Below, piece by piece: positions 34,398 to 43,906 of a stretch of DNA of 64,000 bases. The stretch is from Sphingomonas profundi (GTDB lineage Bacteria > Pseudomonadota > Alphaproteobacteria > Sphingomonadales > Sphingomonadaceae), in contig NZ_CP046535.1 of the NCBI RefSeq assembly GCF_009739515.1, positions 4,468,501 to 4,532,500 of the forward strand, in the 5' to 3' direction. Numbering within the stretch: position 1 is the first letter of the stretch; each line of letters starts with the position of its first letter. The position numbers and the translations under genes are program-made. The notes beneath the pieces were generated by a model that saw only the letters and a program-made list of their open reading frames with translations, searched no databases and was not told the origin of the DNA.

Positions 34398-36869
34398 ATG
34401 ACGGAGGGCAAGATCATTCGGCTGCTGGCGGGCACCGCGATGGCGGTGGTCGCATGGGCAGGCGCGGCGGCGCAGACCCCCAACGCGGCACCCGTCGAAC
34501 CGCAGGAGCCGGGCGCCAGCGCGACGGCGGCGGTGGCGGCCAAGCCCAGCCCGACCGTGGAGAACGGCGACATCGTCGTCACCGCCCGCAAGCGCGACGA
34601 AACCTCGATCTCGGTGCCGGTGGTCGTCACGGCGGTCGGCTCGGCCGAGCTGTCGCGCCGCGCGATCAACAATCTGGATGGCATCGCGCGCATCGTGCCG
34701 CAGCTCATCATCGGGCCGCAGGGCGGCAGCGTGCAGGGCGGCAACATCGCCATCCGCGGCATCAGCGGACCGGATTCGAATCCGTTCGGCGATCAGGCGG
34801 TGTCGTTCAACGTCGATGGCGTGCAGGTGGCGAAATCCAGCGTCCGCCGGATGAGCGACATCGATATCGCGCAGGTCGAGGTGCTGAAGGGCCCGCAGGC
34901 CCTGTTCTTCGGCAAGAACAGCCCGGCCGGCATCGTTTCGATCCGCACCGCCGACCCGACACAGTCGCTGGAGGCGAAGCTCTCCGCCGGCTATGAGTTC
35001 TATGGACGGGAGAAACGCTTGGAAGGCTATGTCTCCTCCCCGCTCACCGAGACGCTGGGCATCCGTTTCGCCGGCTACTTCAGCGATCTGAACGGATATG
35101 TGAAGAACGACATACCGGACAACGCCTATGTGAAGGGCTCGTCGCGGGATCGCTCGCCGGTGACGCGGGATTATGCCGGCCGCGTGACGCTGAAGTGGGA
35201 ACCCGACGACAGGTTCAGCGCCCGCCTGAAGATGAGCTATGCGCGGACCCGCACCGACGGCCCTGCCAACACGGTCGAATATATCAGCTGTCCGTTCGGC
35301 GCGCCGCAGAGCGGTTCGATCGACGATTGCCGGCCCAACGGCCACTCGATCACGCCCGGCTCAGGGCCGGTACTCGGCACGATCAACCCGATCTTTGGCG
35401 ACGGTCGCAACTTCCTGCGCCAGAATCAGGTGCTCGGCGGGCTGGAGCTGAACTACAAGCTGTCTGACGACGTGCAGCTCACCTCGGTTTCCGGCCTGTA
35501 CTACGTCAAGCTGCTGCAGGCGCAGAATTACGAGAACGATTATTCCATCGCGTTGCCGAGCACCAACAACCTGAAGGATCGCGAGCTTTCGCAGGAAATC
35601 CGCTTGCAGAGCAGTTTCGACGGTCCGTTGAACTTCACGGCTGGCGTGTACTTCTCCGATACGCGGGCCACCACCGGATCGACCACCTACGTGTTCGCCA
35701 CCGAGGCCAGCGGGCAATTGTCGCTGACCGCGAACGGGCTGGGTTTCATCCCGCTGCGCACGCCGTTCCAGATCAACAATTATCGGCTGCGGCAGGACGG
35801 TCAGGCCTATTCCGCTTTCCTGCAATTGGCCTACAAGCCGGCCGAGACGATCGAGATCGATGTCGGCGGGCGCTATTCCTACGAGAAGAAGAAGATACCC
35901 TATATTCTGGATGGCGGAGTGGGCGCCAATCCCTTCGGCTTCAATCCGTTGACGTCCGCCGATCTGGTGACGATCGATCCAACCAAGGACAGCTGGAACG
36001 ACTTCTCGCCGGAAGTCACGGCTTCCTATCGGCCGAGTCAGCAACTGACCCTGTTTGGATCGTACAAGCACGGCTTCCTGTCCGGCGGCTTCAATTCCAG
36101 CTCGGTCAACTTTCAAAGCGCGGGCGACATCAGCTACGATCCGCAGACAATCAAGGGCTTCGAGGCCGGCGTGAAGGCGCTAGTGGCGGACAATCGCCTG
36201 CGGATCAACGCGGCCGTCTACACCTACAAGGTCTCGGACCTGCAGGTGACAAACTTCACCAACGCGACCAGCACGATCCGCAACGCGGGCGCGGTGAAGA
36301 TCCATGGCGCGGAGATCGACTTCAACTACCGCACCCCGCTGGACGGTCTTACGCTGAACGGCGCCGCCTCCTACAACAAGGGCAAATATTCCAGCTTCCC
36401 GGGCGCGCCCTGCTATAACGGCCAGACCCCGGCGCAAGGGTGTAACATCGTCAACGGCAATCCGGTGCAGGATCTCGACGGCACGGAGCTGATCCGCGCG
36501 CCCAAATGGGGCCTGAGCGGCGGGATCAACTATGATGCGCCGATCGGCGACACGTACAAGCTGGGCGCGTCGGTGAACGGCACCTACAGCAGCAGCTATC
36601 TGACGGACGCGACCTCCGCCCCGCAGAGCCGCATGCCGAAATATGCCCTGCTTGACGGGACGCTCCGCTTCGGCCCGTCCAACGATGCATGGGAACTGGC
36701 GCTGATCGGTCGCAACCTTACCGACAAACGATACTTCGTCGCCTCGCCGAACGTGCCGTTCACGGGAAGCGGCACGGGCACCGCCGCCGGCGTCCTGGGC
36801 GATCGTTACGCCGCGCTGAGCCGCGGCCGCGAGATCATGGCCCGTGTCAGCGTCAAGTTCTCGCGTTGA
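34398..36869 (+). CDS. TonB-dependent outer-membrane receptor
   Basis: 823 residues from ATG 34398, six bases after AGAGGGG (ATG 34392 is directly against it). Signal peptide with ...AVVAWAGAAAQ end near residue 25, then DIVVTARKRDE, a plug domain with NIAIRGISGPD and VEVLKGPQALFFGKNSPAG, and about 600 residues of barrel. The TonB box is probably within DIVVTA. Takes up a large hydrophobic or complex substrate across the outer membrane. It sits between the aldehyde dehydrogenase and kinase/P450 genes, so its cargo is probably the substrate of the island. Confidence 0.92.
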   Translation: MTEGKIIRLLAGTAMAVVAWAGAAAQTPNAAPVEPQEPGASATAAVAAKPSPTVENGDIVVTARKRDETSISVPVVVTAVGSAELSRRAINNLDGIARIVPQLIIGPQGGSVQGGNIAIRGISGPDSNPFGDQAVSFNVDGVQVAKSSVRRMSDIDIAQVEVLKGPQALFFGKNSPAGIVSIRTADPTQSLEAKLSAGYEFYGREKRLEGYVSSPLTETLGIRFAGYFSDLNGYVKNDIPDNAYVKGSSRDRSPVTRDYAGRVTLKWEPDDRFSARLKMSYARTRTDGPANTVEYISCPFGAPQSGSIDDCRPNGHSITPGSGPVLGTINPIFGDGRNFLRQNQVLGGLELNYKLSDDVQLTSVSGLYYVKLLQAQNYENDYSIALPSTNNLKDRELSQEIRLQSSFDGPLNFTAGVYFSDTRATTGSTTYVFATEASGQLSLTANGLGFIPLRTPFQINNYRLRQDGQAYSAFLQLAYKPAETIEIDVGGRYSYEKKKIPYILDGGVGANPFGFNPLTSADLVTIDPTKDSWNDFSPEVTASYRPSQQLTLFGSYKHGFLSGGFNSSSVNFQSAGDISYDPQTIKGFEAGVKALVADNRLRINAAVYTYKVSDLQVTNFTNATSTIRNAGAVKIHGAEIDFNYRTPLDGLTLNGAASYNKGKYSSFPGAPCYNGQTPAQGCNIVNGNPVQDLDGTELIRAPKWGLSGGINYDAPIGDTYKLGASVNGTYSSSYLTDATSAPQSRMPKYALLDGTLRFGPSNDAWELALIGRNLTDKRYFVASPNVPFTGSGTGTAAGVLGDRYAALSRGREIMARVSVKFSR

Positions 36870-36886
36870 GCGGCAGGGAGGACCAG

Positions 36887-38059
36887 ATGAGCGTAGCGTT
36901 GAACGCGGAGCCGAATTCGGCGGAGGCGATAACCGCCGCCTTCCGTTCCGAACAGCATGACGAGCAGGTGACGCGGGCCGATCAGGTGCCCAAATCCTAT
37001 GGATCGATCACCCCGGCCTGGCTGACGGACGTGCTGTGCGGTGATGCGCCGGGTGCGCGGGTGGAATCCCATCGCTTCGACGAGCGGGACGACGGATCGT
37101 CCAACCGCCGCCGCATCTTCCTCACCTACAACGACGCCGGGCAGGTGGCGAGCCTGCCTTCCACCGTCTTCTGCAAGGCGGCCGAGGCGCTGGAGAACCG
37201 CCTCGTGCTCAGCCTTTCCGGCGCTGCGCAGATAGAGGCGGACTTCTACAATCTGGTGCGCGGGCGCCTTGATATCGAGGCGCCGGTCGGGCTCTACGCC
37301 CAGTTCGACCCGGAGACCTATGCCTCGCTCATCATGATGCGCGATCTCGGCAGCAGCGTCCGTTTCTGCGACGATCGGACCCACATGGATTTCGACCATG
37401 TGGCATCGCAGATGCGGACGTTGGCGGGGCTGCATTCGCGTTTCTACGAGAGCCCCGAACTCGGCGGCAGCACGCTGCCGTTCCGCACCTGGCCCGACTG
37501 GTGGCGGAACATGATGACGGTTTCCCCGGACTTCGCCTCCTCGTGCGACGTCGCGTTCGGCCAAGCCGAGCCGCTGATGCCGGAGCGGCTGTTCCGCCGC
37601 CGGGCGGAGATCTGGCCCGCGACGGATGCCTCGGTCGAGCGGCATCGCGCTTTGCCCCGCACGCTGATCCACTGCGACGTCCACCTGAAGAACTGGTATA
37701 TCGCGGCGGACAAGAGGATGGGCCTCAGCGACTTCCAGATCGTGAGCGTCGGCCACTGGTCGCGCGACGTGATCTATACGATGACCACCGCGCTGACGAT
37801 CGAGGATCGGCGGCGCTGGGAGAAGGATCTCGTTCGCTACTATCTCGATCAGATGGCGGAGCGTGGCGTTCCGCGCACGTCGGAGGACGAGGCGTGGGCC
37901 GCGCTGCGCCAGCAGCTGATGACGGCGCTCGCCTTCTGGACGATCACGCTCGTGCCGGCCGAGGGCATGCCCGCGATGCAGCCCGAGCGTACCACGCACG
38001 AGTTTCTCCGCCGGCTGCTCGCCGCGATCGACGATCACGACGTGCTCGACAGCTTCTGA
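36887..38059 (+). CDS. Small-molecule kinase, aminoglycoside phosphotransferase/CHK-like
   Basis: 390 residues from ATG 36887 (GGGAGG upstream). Catalytic loop IHCDVHLKNWY near residue 260 (H-x-D-x4-N) and the metal-binding DFQ in LSDFQIVSVGHW fit ecdysteroid 22-kinase/CHK-type enzymes. N-terminal SYGSITPAWLTDVL and FFCKAAEALE-like KAAEAL segments are also seen. It is directly followed by ferredoxin, P450 and epoxide hydrolase, so the phosphoryl acceptor may be a hydroxylated P450 product. Divergent in sequence from the kinase at 13654. Confidence 0.82.
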   Translation: MSVALNAEPNSAEAITAAFRSEQHDEQVTRADQVPKSYGSITPAWLTDVLCGDAPGARVESHRFDERDDGSSNRRRIFLTYNDAGQVASLPSTVFCKAAEALENRLVLSLSGAAQIEADFYNLVRGRLDIEAPVGLYAQFDPETYASLIMMRDLGSSVRFCDDRTHMDFDHVASQMRTLAGLHSRFYESPELGGSTLPFRTWPDWWRNMMTVSPDFASSCDVAFGQAEPLMPERLFRRRAEIWPATDASVERHRALPRTLIHCDVHLKNWYIAADKRMGLSDFQIVSVGHWSRDVIYTMTTALTIEDRRRWEKDLVRYYLDQMAERGVPRTSEDEAWAALRQQLMTALAFWTITLVPAEGMPAMQPERTTHEFLRRLLAAIDDHDVLDSF

Positions 38060-38076
38060 CGCGAACGGAGAAGGCG

Positions 38077-38271
38077 ATGAAGGTAGCCGTCATTGACGAA
38101 CGATGCGTCGGCCATGGCATGTGCTGGCTGGCCTGTCCCGACATGTTCGAACTGAGCGACGAGGATGGCCACGCCCACGCCCGCCACGAGGATGTGCCGC
38201 CAGAACTGGAGGAAGCCGTGAACCAGGCGGTGCGCGGGTGCCCCGAGCAGGCGATCGTGACGAGCCTTTGA
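38077..38271 (+). CDS. Ferredoxin, [3Fe-4S] type, P450 partner
   Basis: 64 residues. CVGHGMC at Cys10-Cys16 and Cys55 in GCPEQAI make the usual three-cysteine CxxHxxC...CP motif with His in the variable position, known from P450-linked ferredoxins of actinobacteria and Rhodopseudomonas. An additional Cys20 (LACPDMF) could allow a [4Fe-4S] form. It lies 17 bases after the kinase and about 40 bases before the P450, so it probably feeds electrons to that enzyme; no ferredoxin reductase is in the window. Confidence 0.9.
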   Translation: MKVAVIDERCVGHGMCWLACPDMFELSDEDGHAHARHEDVPPELEEAVNQAVRGCPEQAIVTSL

Positions 38272-38311
38272 CGATGGGTGCCGCGACGCGCGGAGGATGA
38301 GGAACGGACGA

Positions 38312-39574
38312 ATGGAAGACGCACGCGATCTGAAGGCCTGCCCGGTCGACTTCGATCATGAGTCGGAGGCGCATGTCGCCGCATGGCCCGGCGAGTTCCG
38401 CGAGATGCGCGGCACGTGCCCGGTGGCCTGGACGGAGAAGCATGGCGGCTTCTGGGTGGCGACGCGCTACAAGGACATCGTGGCGATGGCGCAGGACGAT
38501 GCCACCTTCTCCAGCTTCAAGACGTTCGATCCGCATAGTGGCGACGTGTCCGGCGGCATCACCATCCCCGCCACCCCGATCCCGCGCGGTCTGCCGGTGG
38601 AAGCCGACCGGCCGGACTGGGACATCTTCCGCAAATACCTCAACCGCCGGTTTGCGCCGAAGGCGGCGGAGGCGCGGCGGGCCGGCGTCCGCCGCTATGC
38701 CGACAGCCTGCTCAATCGCGTGATCGAGACGGGCGAGATGGATCTCGTCAACGACTTCACCGGCCCCGTGCCGGCGATGACGACGATGGAACTGATGGGG
38801 CTGCCGCTGGACGAGTGGCGGCAGTTCGCCGATCCGCTCCACGAGATGGTCTTCACGCCGAAGGAGTCGCCGGACTTCCCGCATGTTATCGCCGGCGTCC
38901 AGTGGATCTTCCAGCGCTGCGTGGAAACCTTTCGCGAGCGGCGCTCGCAGCCGCCGCGCGACGATCTGCTGTCCTATTTCGCGCACGAACAGATCGATGG
39001 CAGGCCGTTGACGGAGGACGAGATGCTGTCCTTCTGCAACAACATCATCACCGGCGGCGTGGACACGACGACGGCGCTGACCACGCACGCCCTGGTCTAT
39101 CTCGACGAGAACGCGGCCGATCGCCGGCGGCTGATGGACGATCCCACGCTGCTGCCGATCGCGCGGGAGGAGTTCGTCCGCTACTTTACCCCGATCCACG
39201 GTCTGGCGCGCAACGTATCGCGCGACGTGGAGATGGGCGGCGCGAAGATGGAAAAGGGCGACCGCGTCTATCTGGCGTGGGCGGCCGCCAACCGCGACCC
39301 GGAGGTGTTCGATGCGCCGGAGGACGTGGACATAGCCCGCTTTCCCAATCGGCACATTGCGTTCGGCGCCGGCATGCACCGCTGCATCGGATCCTTCATG
39401 GCGCGGGTGATGTTCGAGGAGATGATGCAGGTCGTGTTCGCGCGCATCCCGGACTATCGCGTCGATCCCGCGCGCGCGCGGCGCTACACCTCTGTGGGCA
39501 CGATCAACGGCTGGATCGACATGCCGACGCGCTTCACGCCCGGCCCGCGGATCGAAACCGGGCTGGTCCTCTAG
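38312..39574 (+). CDS. Cytochrome P450
   Basis: 420 residues from ATG 38312 (AGGA eight bases upstream; ATG 38297 is also in frame). I-helix ITGGVDTTTAL with the acid/threonine pair, ExxR in REEFVRYF, and heme loop FGAGMHRCIG with Cys358. Bacterial class I, soluble. Monooxygenation of a hydrophobic ring compound is expected; whether hydroxylation or epoxidation is unknown. The epoxide hydrolase gene starts one base after its stop, which suggests an epoxide product. Confidence 0.93.
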   Translation: MEDARDLKACPVDFDHESEAHVAAWPGEFREMRGTCPVAWTEKHGGFWVATRYKDIVAMAQDDATFSSFKTFDPHSGDVSGGITIPATPIPRGLPVEADRPDWDIFRKYLNRRFAPKAAEARRAGVRRYADSLLNRVIETGEMDLVNDFTGPVPAMTTMELMGLPLDEWRQFADPLHEMVFTPKESPDFPHVIAGVQWIFQRCVETFRERRSQPPRDDLLSYFAHEQIDGRPLTEDEMLSFCNNIITGGVDTTTALTTHALVYLDENAADRRRLMDDPTLLPIAREEFVRYFTPIHGLARNVSRDVEMGGAKMEKGDRVYLAWAAANRDPEVFDAPEDVDIARFPNRHIAFGAGMHRCIGSFMARVMFEEMMQVVFARIPDYRVDPARARRYTSVGTINGWIDMPTRFTPGPRIETGLVL

Positions 39575-39575
39575 C

Positions 39576-40727
39576 ATGGACGCCGCGCAGGCGATCGAGC
39601 CATTCCACCTGAACATCGACGAGAATGCGCTGACGGACCTGCGCCAGCGTCTAGCGGCGACGCGCTGGCCGGAGCGGGAGACGGTGGACGACTGGTCCCA
39701 GGGCGTGCCGCTCGATCGCGCCCGCGCTTTGTGCGACTATTGGCGCGACGGCTATGACTGGCGCCGCTGCGAGGCGATGCTGAACGGTTTCGGCCAGTAT
39801 CGCACGAAGATTGATGGCCACGGCATCCACTTTCTCCACATCCGTTCGCCGGAGCCGGCGGCCCTGCCGCTGGTGATGACGCACGGCTGGCCGGGATCGA
39901 TCGTCGAGTTCCACAAGGTCATCGCGCCGCTTACCGATCCGGTGGCGCATGGCGGCCGGGCGGAGGATGCGTTCCATCTCGTCCTGCCGTCCTTGCCCGG
40001 CTACGGCTTCTCGGATCGCCCTGCCCAGGCGGGTTGGGGGGTCGAACGTATCGCCTCGGCGTGGATCGAACTGATGGCGCGCCTCGGCTATGATGCCTAT
40101 GGCGCGCAGGGCGGCGACTGGGGATCGTCGGTGACGACCAAGATCGGGCAGATCGCGCCGGCCGGGCTTCGGGCGATCCACCTGAACATGCCGCTGGCCT
40201 TCCCGGGTCCGGACGATGCCGGCAGCCTCGACCCCGCCGAGCAGGAAGCGGCGGCGCGGCTGGAGCGCTACAATGCCGACGGTGCGGCCTATGCGCGCGT
40301 GCAGGCGACGCGGCCGCAGACGCTTGGCTACGGGCTCGCGGATTCGCCGGCGGGGCAGGCGGCGTGGATCTACGAGAAGCTGCAGGCCTGGACCGATTGC
40401 GAAGGCGATCCGGAAACCGTGCTTTCCCGCGACGAGATGCTGGACAATATCGCGCTCTACTGGCTGACCGGCACCGGCGCCTCTTCCGCAAGGCTCTACT
40501 GGGAGAGCATGGACAGCGCCTTCTTCGATCTGGCACCGGTGCACGTGCCGACCGGATGCAGCCTGTTCCCGGCGGAGATATTCAGGCCTTCCCGCCGGCT
40601 CGTCGAGCGCCGCTATCCCAACCTGATCCACTGGAACGAGCCGGAGCGCGGCGGCCATTTCGCGGCGTGGGAGCAGCCGGACCTGTTCGTGACCGAACTT
40701 CGTGATTGCTTCCGCACCGTCCGTTGA
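39576..40727 (+). CDS. Epoxide hydrolase (EHN-type alpha/beta hydrolase)
   Basis: 383 residues. N-terminal EHN domain (about residues 8-115) with W-P-x-R-E pattern, oxyanion segment HGWPGS, nucleophile in GGDWGS, and C-terminal GGHFAAWEQP holding the catalytic His. It opens an epoxide to a diol via a covalent ester. The start is one base after the P450 stop, so both are translated together. A second copy with the same domain order is at 61509-62627. Confidence 0.93.
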   Translation: MDAAQAIEPFHLNIDENALTDLRQRLAATRWPERETVDDWSQGVPLDRARALCDYWRDGYDWRRCEAMLNGFGQYRTKIDGHGIHFLHIRSPEPAALPLVMTHGWPGSIVEFHKVIAPLTDPVAHGGRAEDAFHLVLPSLPGYGFSDRPAQAGWGVERIASAWIELMARLGYDAYGAQGGDWGSSVTTKIGQIAPAGLRAIHLNMPLAFPGPDDAGSLDPAEQEAAARLERYNADGAAYARVQATRPQTLGYGLADSPAGQAAWIYEKLQAWTDCEGDPETVLSRDEMLDNIALYWLTGTGASSARLYWESMDSAFFDLAPVHVPTGCSLFPAEIFRPSRRLVERRYPNLIHWNEPERGGHFAAWEQPDLFVTELRDCFRTVR

Positions 40728-40835
40728 CCGTGGCGGCGAAGCACCGCCGACCGCCTTCCGGTCGCTTGCAGACCGGTTCCGCTTCGTCATAGCCATTCCC
40801 AGGCGTGCGTGCGCGGCGCGCCCGGCAAGCGAGGT

Positions 40836-40842
40836 GGGAGGG
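40836..40842 (+). promoter_or_regulatory. Candidate ribosome binding site for TTG start
   Basis: GGGAGGG eight bases before TTG 40851. GTG 40809 further upstream has no such site, hence the preference for the rare TTG start. Confidence 0.45.
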
Positions 40843-40850
40843 ACGAGGCA

Positions 40851-41753
40851 TTGCGGCAGTCTGTATCGCGCCGCCGGTTCGGCGGACTCTCGGTAGAACG
40901 CGTCATCTACGAATGGTCGGCCGGGCAGCCGCTGGAGGATATCGACGCCGACCTCACCTTCAAGCTCGTCGCCGGGCACCATCCGGTGCGCGCCCGTTGC
41001 TGGAACCCCGACGGCAAGGCGGAGGCGGTCGGCCGCCTCATCCTGACGCCGCCCAACGGCATCGCCAAGGGATATGGCACCGAGGACGAAAGCGGTATCC
41101 GATCGACCGTGTTCCATCTGGACGGTGCCCTGATCGAACGGGCGCTGCGACAAAGCGACATGCCGGTGCGCCTTGCCGACCTGGAGATCGACCTGGACGT
41201 TCGCGATACCAATATCGAATCCGTGCTTCTCCGGCTGGCCTCGGAGGTGGAAGGCGAAGGGTTGGGCAGCGAGATGCTGGTTGAGGCGCTGGTGCAGATG
41301 CTCATCGTCGATCTGGCGCGTCACGTCGCCTCTGGACGCGAGGCGCTGAGCGTCAGCGGCGGCCTGAAGGCATCGCAGATCAAGCATATCGAGGATTTCC
41401 TCGACTCGTTCGAGATCGGCCTGCCGACACCCGCCGAGGTCGCCAGCGAATGCGGCATGAGCCCGACCCATCTGCGCCGCCTGTTCAAGCGCGCCACCGG
41501 CGAGAGCCTGCAAAACTATCTCAAGGCGAAACGGATAAGTCGCGCGCGCGCCTTGCTGGCCGACGAGGACATCCCGCTGAAAGTCGTCAGCTACCGGCTC
41601 GGTTTCAATCATTGCAGCGCCTTTTCCTTCGCCTTCCAGCAGGCCACGGGCGAAACGCCGGGACAGTATCGCCGCCGCCGCGCGATGGGGCTTACCGAAG
41701 CGAGCCTGCTCGATGCCGCCGCCTTCGCTGCCATCGACATGGGTCGCTGCTGA
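40851..41753 (+). CDS. AraC-family transcriptional regulator
   Basis: About 300 residues from TTG 40851 (or 314 from GTG 40809). N-terminal sensor-like region, then the C-terminal double helix-turn-helix: PAEVASECGMSPTHLRRLFKRATGESLQNYL and PLKVVSYRLGFNHCSAFSFAFQQATGETPGQYRR. This is the only recognisable transcription factor in the window. It lies after the epoxide hydrolase and before the phosphatase-like gene, so it may control the P450 block or the whole island; the sequence does not show the ligand. Confidence 0.9.
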   Translation: MRQSVSRRRFGGLSVERVIYEWSAGQPLEDIDADLTFKLVAGHHPVRARCWNPDGKAEAVGRLILTPPNGIAKGYGTEDESGIRSTVFHLDGALIERALRQSDMPVRLADLEIDLDVRDTNIESVLLRLASEVEGEGLGSEMLVEALVQMLIVDLARHVASGREALSVSGGLKASQIKHIEDFLDSFEIGLPTPAEVASECGMSPTHLRRLFKRATGESLQNYLKAKRISRARALLADEDIPLKVVSYRLGFNHCSAFSFAFQQATGETPGQYRRRRAMGLTEASLLDAAAFAAIDMGRC

Positions 41754-41755
41754 CG

Positions 41756-42517
41756 GTGCTCGAAAGCATCGTAAACTTGCGTGATTTCGGCGGCCTTCCC
41801 TCGCGTTGCGGCAGCACCGTCGTGCGGGACCGCCTGTTCCGCTCCGGTGCGGTCGCCAGCGTGGGCGATGACGACGCCACGCACCTGCACGCACTTGATT
41901 TCGCGCTCGTTGTCGACCTGCGCTACGCCGCAGAGCGCGACGAACAGCCGTCGTCATGGCCGGGCGATCGGGCGGATCGTGTGCTGTTCCACGATGGGGA
42001 TCATTCGGCCGAGGCGCCGCATCTGGCCCCGCTGCGCGCGGGGCTGCTCGACGAGGACGGATCCGACAGGATTTATGCGGAACTCTACCGCGCACTGCCG
42101 TTCGATGCCCATTATCCGCCGCTGTTCCGGCGGGCGTTCGCCAGGTTGATGGAGATGGACGGCCGGATGCTGGCGCATTGCAGCGCCGGCAAGGATCGCA
42201 CCGGCATGTTCGTGGCACTGGTGCTGCACGCGCTCGGCGTGCCGCGCGACGCGATCGTCGCTGACTATATGCGATCCAGCGGCGCGCCGGGCCTGTTGGC
42301 GATGGCGGAGCCCGCGATCCGCCGCTTCGCCGATCGACATGGCGTGGCGGTGCGGATCGAACTGATGCGGCATCTGCTCGACGTAAAGCCCGACTATCTG
42401 ATGGCGTTCTTCGACGAGATCGAGCATCGATGCGGTTCGGTCGACGCATATCTCGATACCGTCGGGCTGACCGGGAGCGGTCGCGCGGAGCTGCGTCGGC
42501 GGCTGCTCGTCGGCTGA
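41756..42517 (+). CDS. Tyrosine-phosphatase-like protein (Y_phosphatase3/DSP type)
   Basis: 253 residues from GTG 41756, two bases after the AraC stop. NLRDFGGLPSRCGSTVVRDRLFRSG and the P-loop HCSAGKDRTG with nucleophile Cys142 define the family; VVDLRYAAERDEQPS holds the conserved Asp. A close relative, with Cys at the same position, is at 18642. The two copies lie in separate operons next to kinases, so a regulatory or metabolic phosphate cycle is possible. Protein, phosphoinositide or small-molecule substrates cannot be told apart. Confidence 0.87.
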   Translation: MLESIVNLRDFGGLPSRCGSTVVRDRLFRSGAVASVGDDDATHLHALDFALVVDLRYAAERDEQPSSWPGDRADRVLFHDGDHSAEAPHLAPLRAGLLDEDGSDRIYAELYRALPFDAHYPPLFRRAFARLMEMDGRMLAHCSAGKDRTGMFVALVLHALGVPRDAIVADYMRSSGAPGLLAMAEPAIRRFADRHGVAVRIELMRHLLDVKPDYLMAFFDEIEHRCGSVDAYLDTVGLTGSGRAELRRRLLVG

Positions 42518-42552
42518 ATGCTCGCCCCTTCCGCGCTGCCGTCGGCGTGCGA

Positions 42553-43650
42553 TCAGAAGGTTATGATCGATCGCAGTCCCTCGCCGCGCCGCATCCCGTC
42601 ATAGCCTTCGTTGATCGCGGAGAGCGGCATGCGGGCGGTGATGAGACTTTTCAGGTCGAACCGGCCCTCCATCAGCCAGTCGACGATCTCCGGAAGCTGG
42701 CTCTTGCCGCGCACGCCGCCCATCGCGGTCCCCTGCAGCTTGCGGCCCATGATGAGGTCGAACGGCAGGACGCCCAGCTTCTCGCCGCTCGGTGCGACGC
42801 CGACGATCGTGCACACCCCCCAGCCGATGCGGGCGGTGGCCAGCGCCTGTTCCATCAACCGGATATTGCCGACCGCCTCGAACGTATAGTCTGCCCCGCC
42901 GCGGGTAAGCTCGAGGAGGTGGCCGACGAGATCGCCTTCCAGCGTGCTGGAATCAACGAAGTGCGTCGCGCCGAGCTGCAACGCCATCGCGCCCTTTTGC
43001 GGGTTGATGTCCACCCCCACGATCGTCGTGGCGCCGGCCATGCGGGCGCCCTGGATGATGTTCAGGCCGATGCCGCCCAGACCAAACACCACCACGGAGG
43101 CGCCGGCCTCCACCTTGGCCTCGATCAGCGCCGCGCCGATGCCGGTGGTCGCGCCGCAGCTGAGATAGGAGATCTCGTCGAACGGCGCGTCCTTGCGCAC
43201 CCGCGCCAGCCGGCTTGAGGTGGTGACAAGATGATTGGCGAACGTGCCCACGCCATAGCCCGCGAAGACCCTGCGTCCGCCGGCGGTGATCGACGGCTCG
43301 GCACCATAACCGGACAGCACGGCCTCGCAGAAATTACCCTTGGTGGAGTGGCACGCGCCGCAAAGCTGGCATTCGGGGGCGAAGGTGATGACGTGATCGC
43401 CCGGCTCCAGGTCCGTCACCCCCGGTCCGGTTTCCAGCACGATGCCGGCGCCTTCATGGCCGAGGACGAGCGGAAAGGTCGCGCCGATCGGGCTGTGGCC
43501 TTCCCATACGCCGAGGTCCGTATGACAGAGGCCGGCGGCCTTCACCTCGACCAGTACCTCGCCCTCGCCCGGCGCATCGAGTTCCACCTGCTCGATCACC
43601 ATGGGCCGGCCTACTTCGTACGCGATGGCGGCTTCCGTCCTGATCGTCAT
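42553..43650 (-). CDS. Zinc-dependent alcohol dehydrogenase (aryl-alcohol/class III-like)
   Basis: 365 residues. Catalytic zinc ligands in GLCHTDLG and GHEGAGI, structural zinc with four Cys in CQLCGACHSTKGNFC, and the cofactor loop GLGGIGLNIIQGARMAGA near residue 195. Resembles benzyl-alcohol/geraniol dehydrogenases of the XylB type. Oxidises a primary or benzylic-like alcohol to an aldehyde, which the aldehyde dehydrogenase at 32832 could take on. Convergent with the phosphatase-like gene (36-base gap) and divergent from the MaoC pair. Confidence 0.93.
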   Translation of the reverse strand: MTIRTEAAIAYEVGRPMVIEQVELDAPGEGEVLVEVKAAGLCHTDLGVWEGHSPIGATFPLVLGHEGAGIVLETGPGVTDLEPGDHVITFAPECQLCGACHSTKGNFCEAVLSGYGAEPSITAGGRRVFAGYGVGTFANHLVTTSSRLARVRKDAPFDEISYLSCGATTGIGAALIEAKVEAGASVVVFGLGGIGLNIIQGARMAGATTIVGVDINPQKGAMALQLGATHFVDSSTLEGDLVGHLLELTRGGADYTFEAVGNIRLMEQALATARIGWGVCTIVGVAPSGEKLGVLPFDLIMGRKLQGTAMGGVRGKSQLPEIVDWLMEGRFDLKSLITARMPLSAINEGYDGMRRGEGLRSIITF

Positions 43651-43906
43651 ACCGTCTCCTCGGGCGGCGCCATCGTCGCGGCGTCGCGGCTATCATCGAG
43701 CAGACTGGCTTCGCGGATGACGGCCGGCAAGCGGAGCCCCGTTACGCACCGCGACCCGTTATTTCGCCAAACGCCCAGCCGGTTGCGGCTGCCCGTCATC
43801 TCCGTTTCGCAGACCTTTCGCCATCGGCGGGCACGGTCCTGACTGGACAAGGCGCTATGCCTTTCGGAGCATGGACGAAGCCATTTGCATCGATAGAGCC
43901 TGAGGC

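Noticed and set aside
40732-40748. GGCGG/CCGCC hairpin after the epoxide hydrolase gene
   Set aside because: The stem has only five bases, no T run follows, and such short GC stems occur often in this DNA.
39651-42449. 932-residue open frame on the minus strand
   Set aside because: It is antisense to epoxide hydrolase, AraC and phosphatase genes; composition is Arg/Ala/His-rich with no domain, as expected for a GC-rich shadow frame.
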